From: Diphasiastrum complanatum
Taxonomy: Eukaryota > Streptophyta > Lycopodiopsida > Lycopodiales > Lycopodiaceae
Length of the DNA stretch: 64,000 nt
Assembly (NCBI GenBank): GCA_029204225.1
Contig: CM055103.1
Location: forward strand, 45,582,919 to 45,646,918
Direction of reading: 5' to 3'
Made by a program: the position numbers and the translations under genes. Below the pieces are notes generated by a model. It was given only the letters and a program-made list of their open reading frames with translations. It made no database searches and was not told the DNA's origin. Below, piece by piece: positions 63,900 to 64,000 of the stretch. Position 1 is the stretch's first letter, and the number at the start of each line of letters is the position of its first letter.

Positions 63900-64000
63900 A
63901 GCCTGACTCATTTCCATAATAAGCAACCGTTGGAAGATCTAGGATGAAGTTGAAACTCTTTGCAAGCCCTTGATATGGCTCAAAACTAGGTCCATAGGGA

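Overview
The window is nuclear DNA from a land plant with a large, retrotransposon-rich genome. The evidence is tRNA-Met and tRNA-Asp primer-binding sites next to LTRs, plant-type Copia and Gypsy polyproteins, L1-type LINE remnants, and one ordinary intron-containing host gene. I cannot name the species; a gymnosperm or fern would fit the density of old, nested elements. There is no bacterial-style operon, no rRNA or tRNA gene, and no CRISPR array.

The only convincing host gene is on the minus strand (coding exons 11350-11912 and 13724-13865). It has two exons and predicts a 234-residue, roughly six-pass membrane protein of the UreH/HupE/NicO-like nickel-cobalt transporter superfamily, with an H-x5-H motif, an SPC motif and a histidine-rich loop. 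Its upstream region on the sense strand is packed with GA repeats.

The rest is nested mobile elements. 1.45-4.06 kb: decayed LINE (minus). 4.3-5.1 kb: Copia scrap. 5.1-10.1 kb: Gypsy-1, 5' LTR to start of integrase, 3' end lost. 14.6-15.3 kb: LINE scrap. 16.4-17.6 kb: Copia A. 17.6-24.3 kb: a chimera made of Copia B (LTR, gag, protease, integrase), a 1.4-kb segment with an unfamiliar ORF (aORF-B), and Copia C (protease to RT). 24.3-29.0 kb: Copia D, a non-autonomous relative of B whose long open frames contain an RT-like region with an altered active site. 29.0-35.8 kb: Gypsy-2. 36.2-38.9 kb: Copia H (minus) with 52-bp tandem repeats beside it. 39.2-40.7 kb: a second, homologous unfamiliar ORF (aORF-A, minus) behind a leader resembling that of Gypsy-1. 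40.95-47.75 kb: one Copia family split into a forward 5' half (LTR-gag) and an inverted 3' half (protease to LTR), the latter interrupted by a solo LTR with perfect 5-bp target duplications. 47.75-49.0 kb: Gypsy LTR and 3'-end scraps. 49.0-53.5 kb: Copia G (minus, non-autonomous). 54.36-54.87 kb: LINE 3' end with poly-A. 55.04-60.55 kb: Copia E, the youngest element, with target duplication TTGAC on both sides. 60.6-64.0 kb: mostly unrecognised, with a foldback element.

The best candidate for something undescribed is the aORF family: two copies 19 kb apart, on opposite strands and in different retroelement contexts, encode proteins that align without gaps over 78 residues (about 37 identities by eye), and each is interrupted by a single stop. 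Other notable signals are a CACACGTGTG palindrome repeated in several unrelated LTRs, a CTTCGCC/GGCGAAG motif confined to two element leaders, and stop codons in the Gypsy copies that trace to CAG-to-TAG and CGA-to-TGA changes, as expected from decay of methylated DNA.
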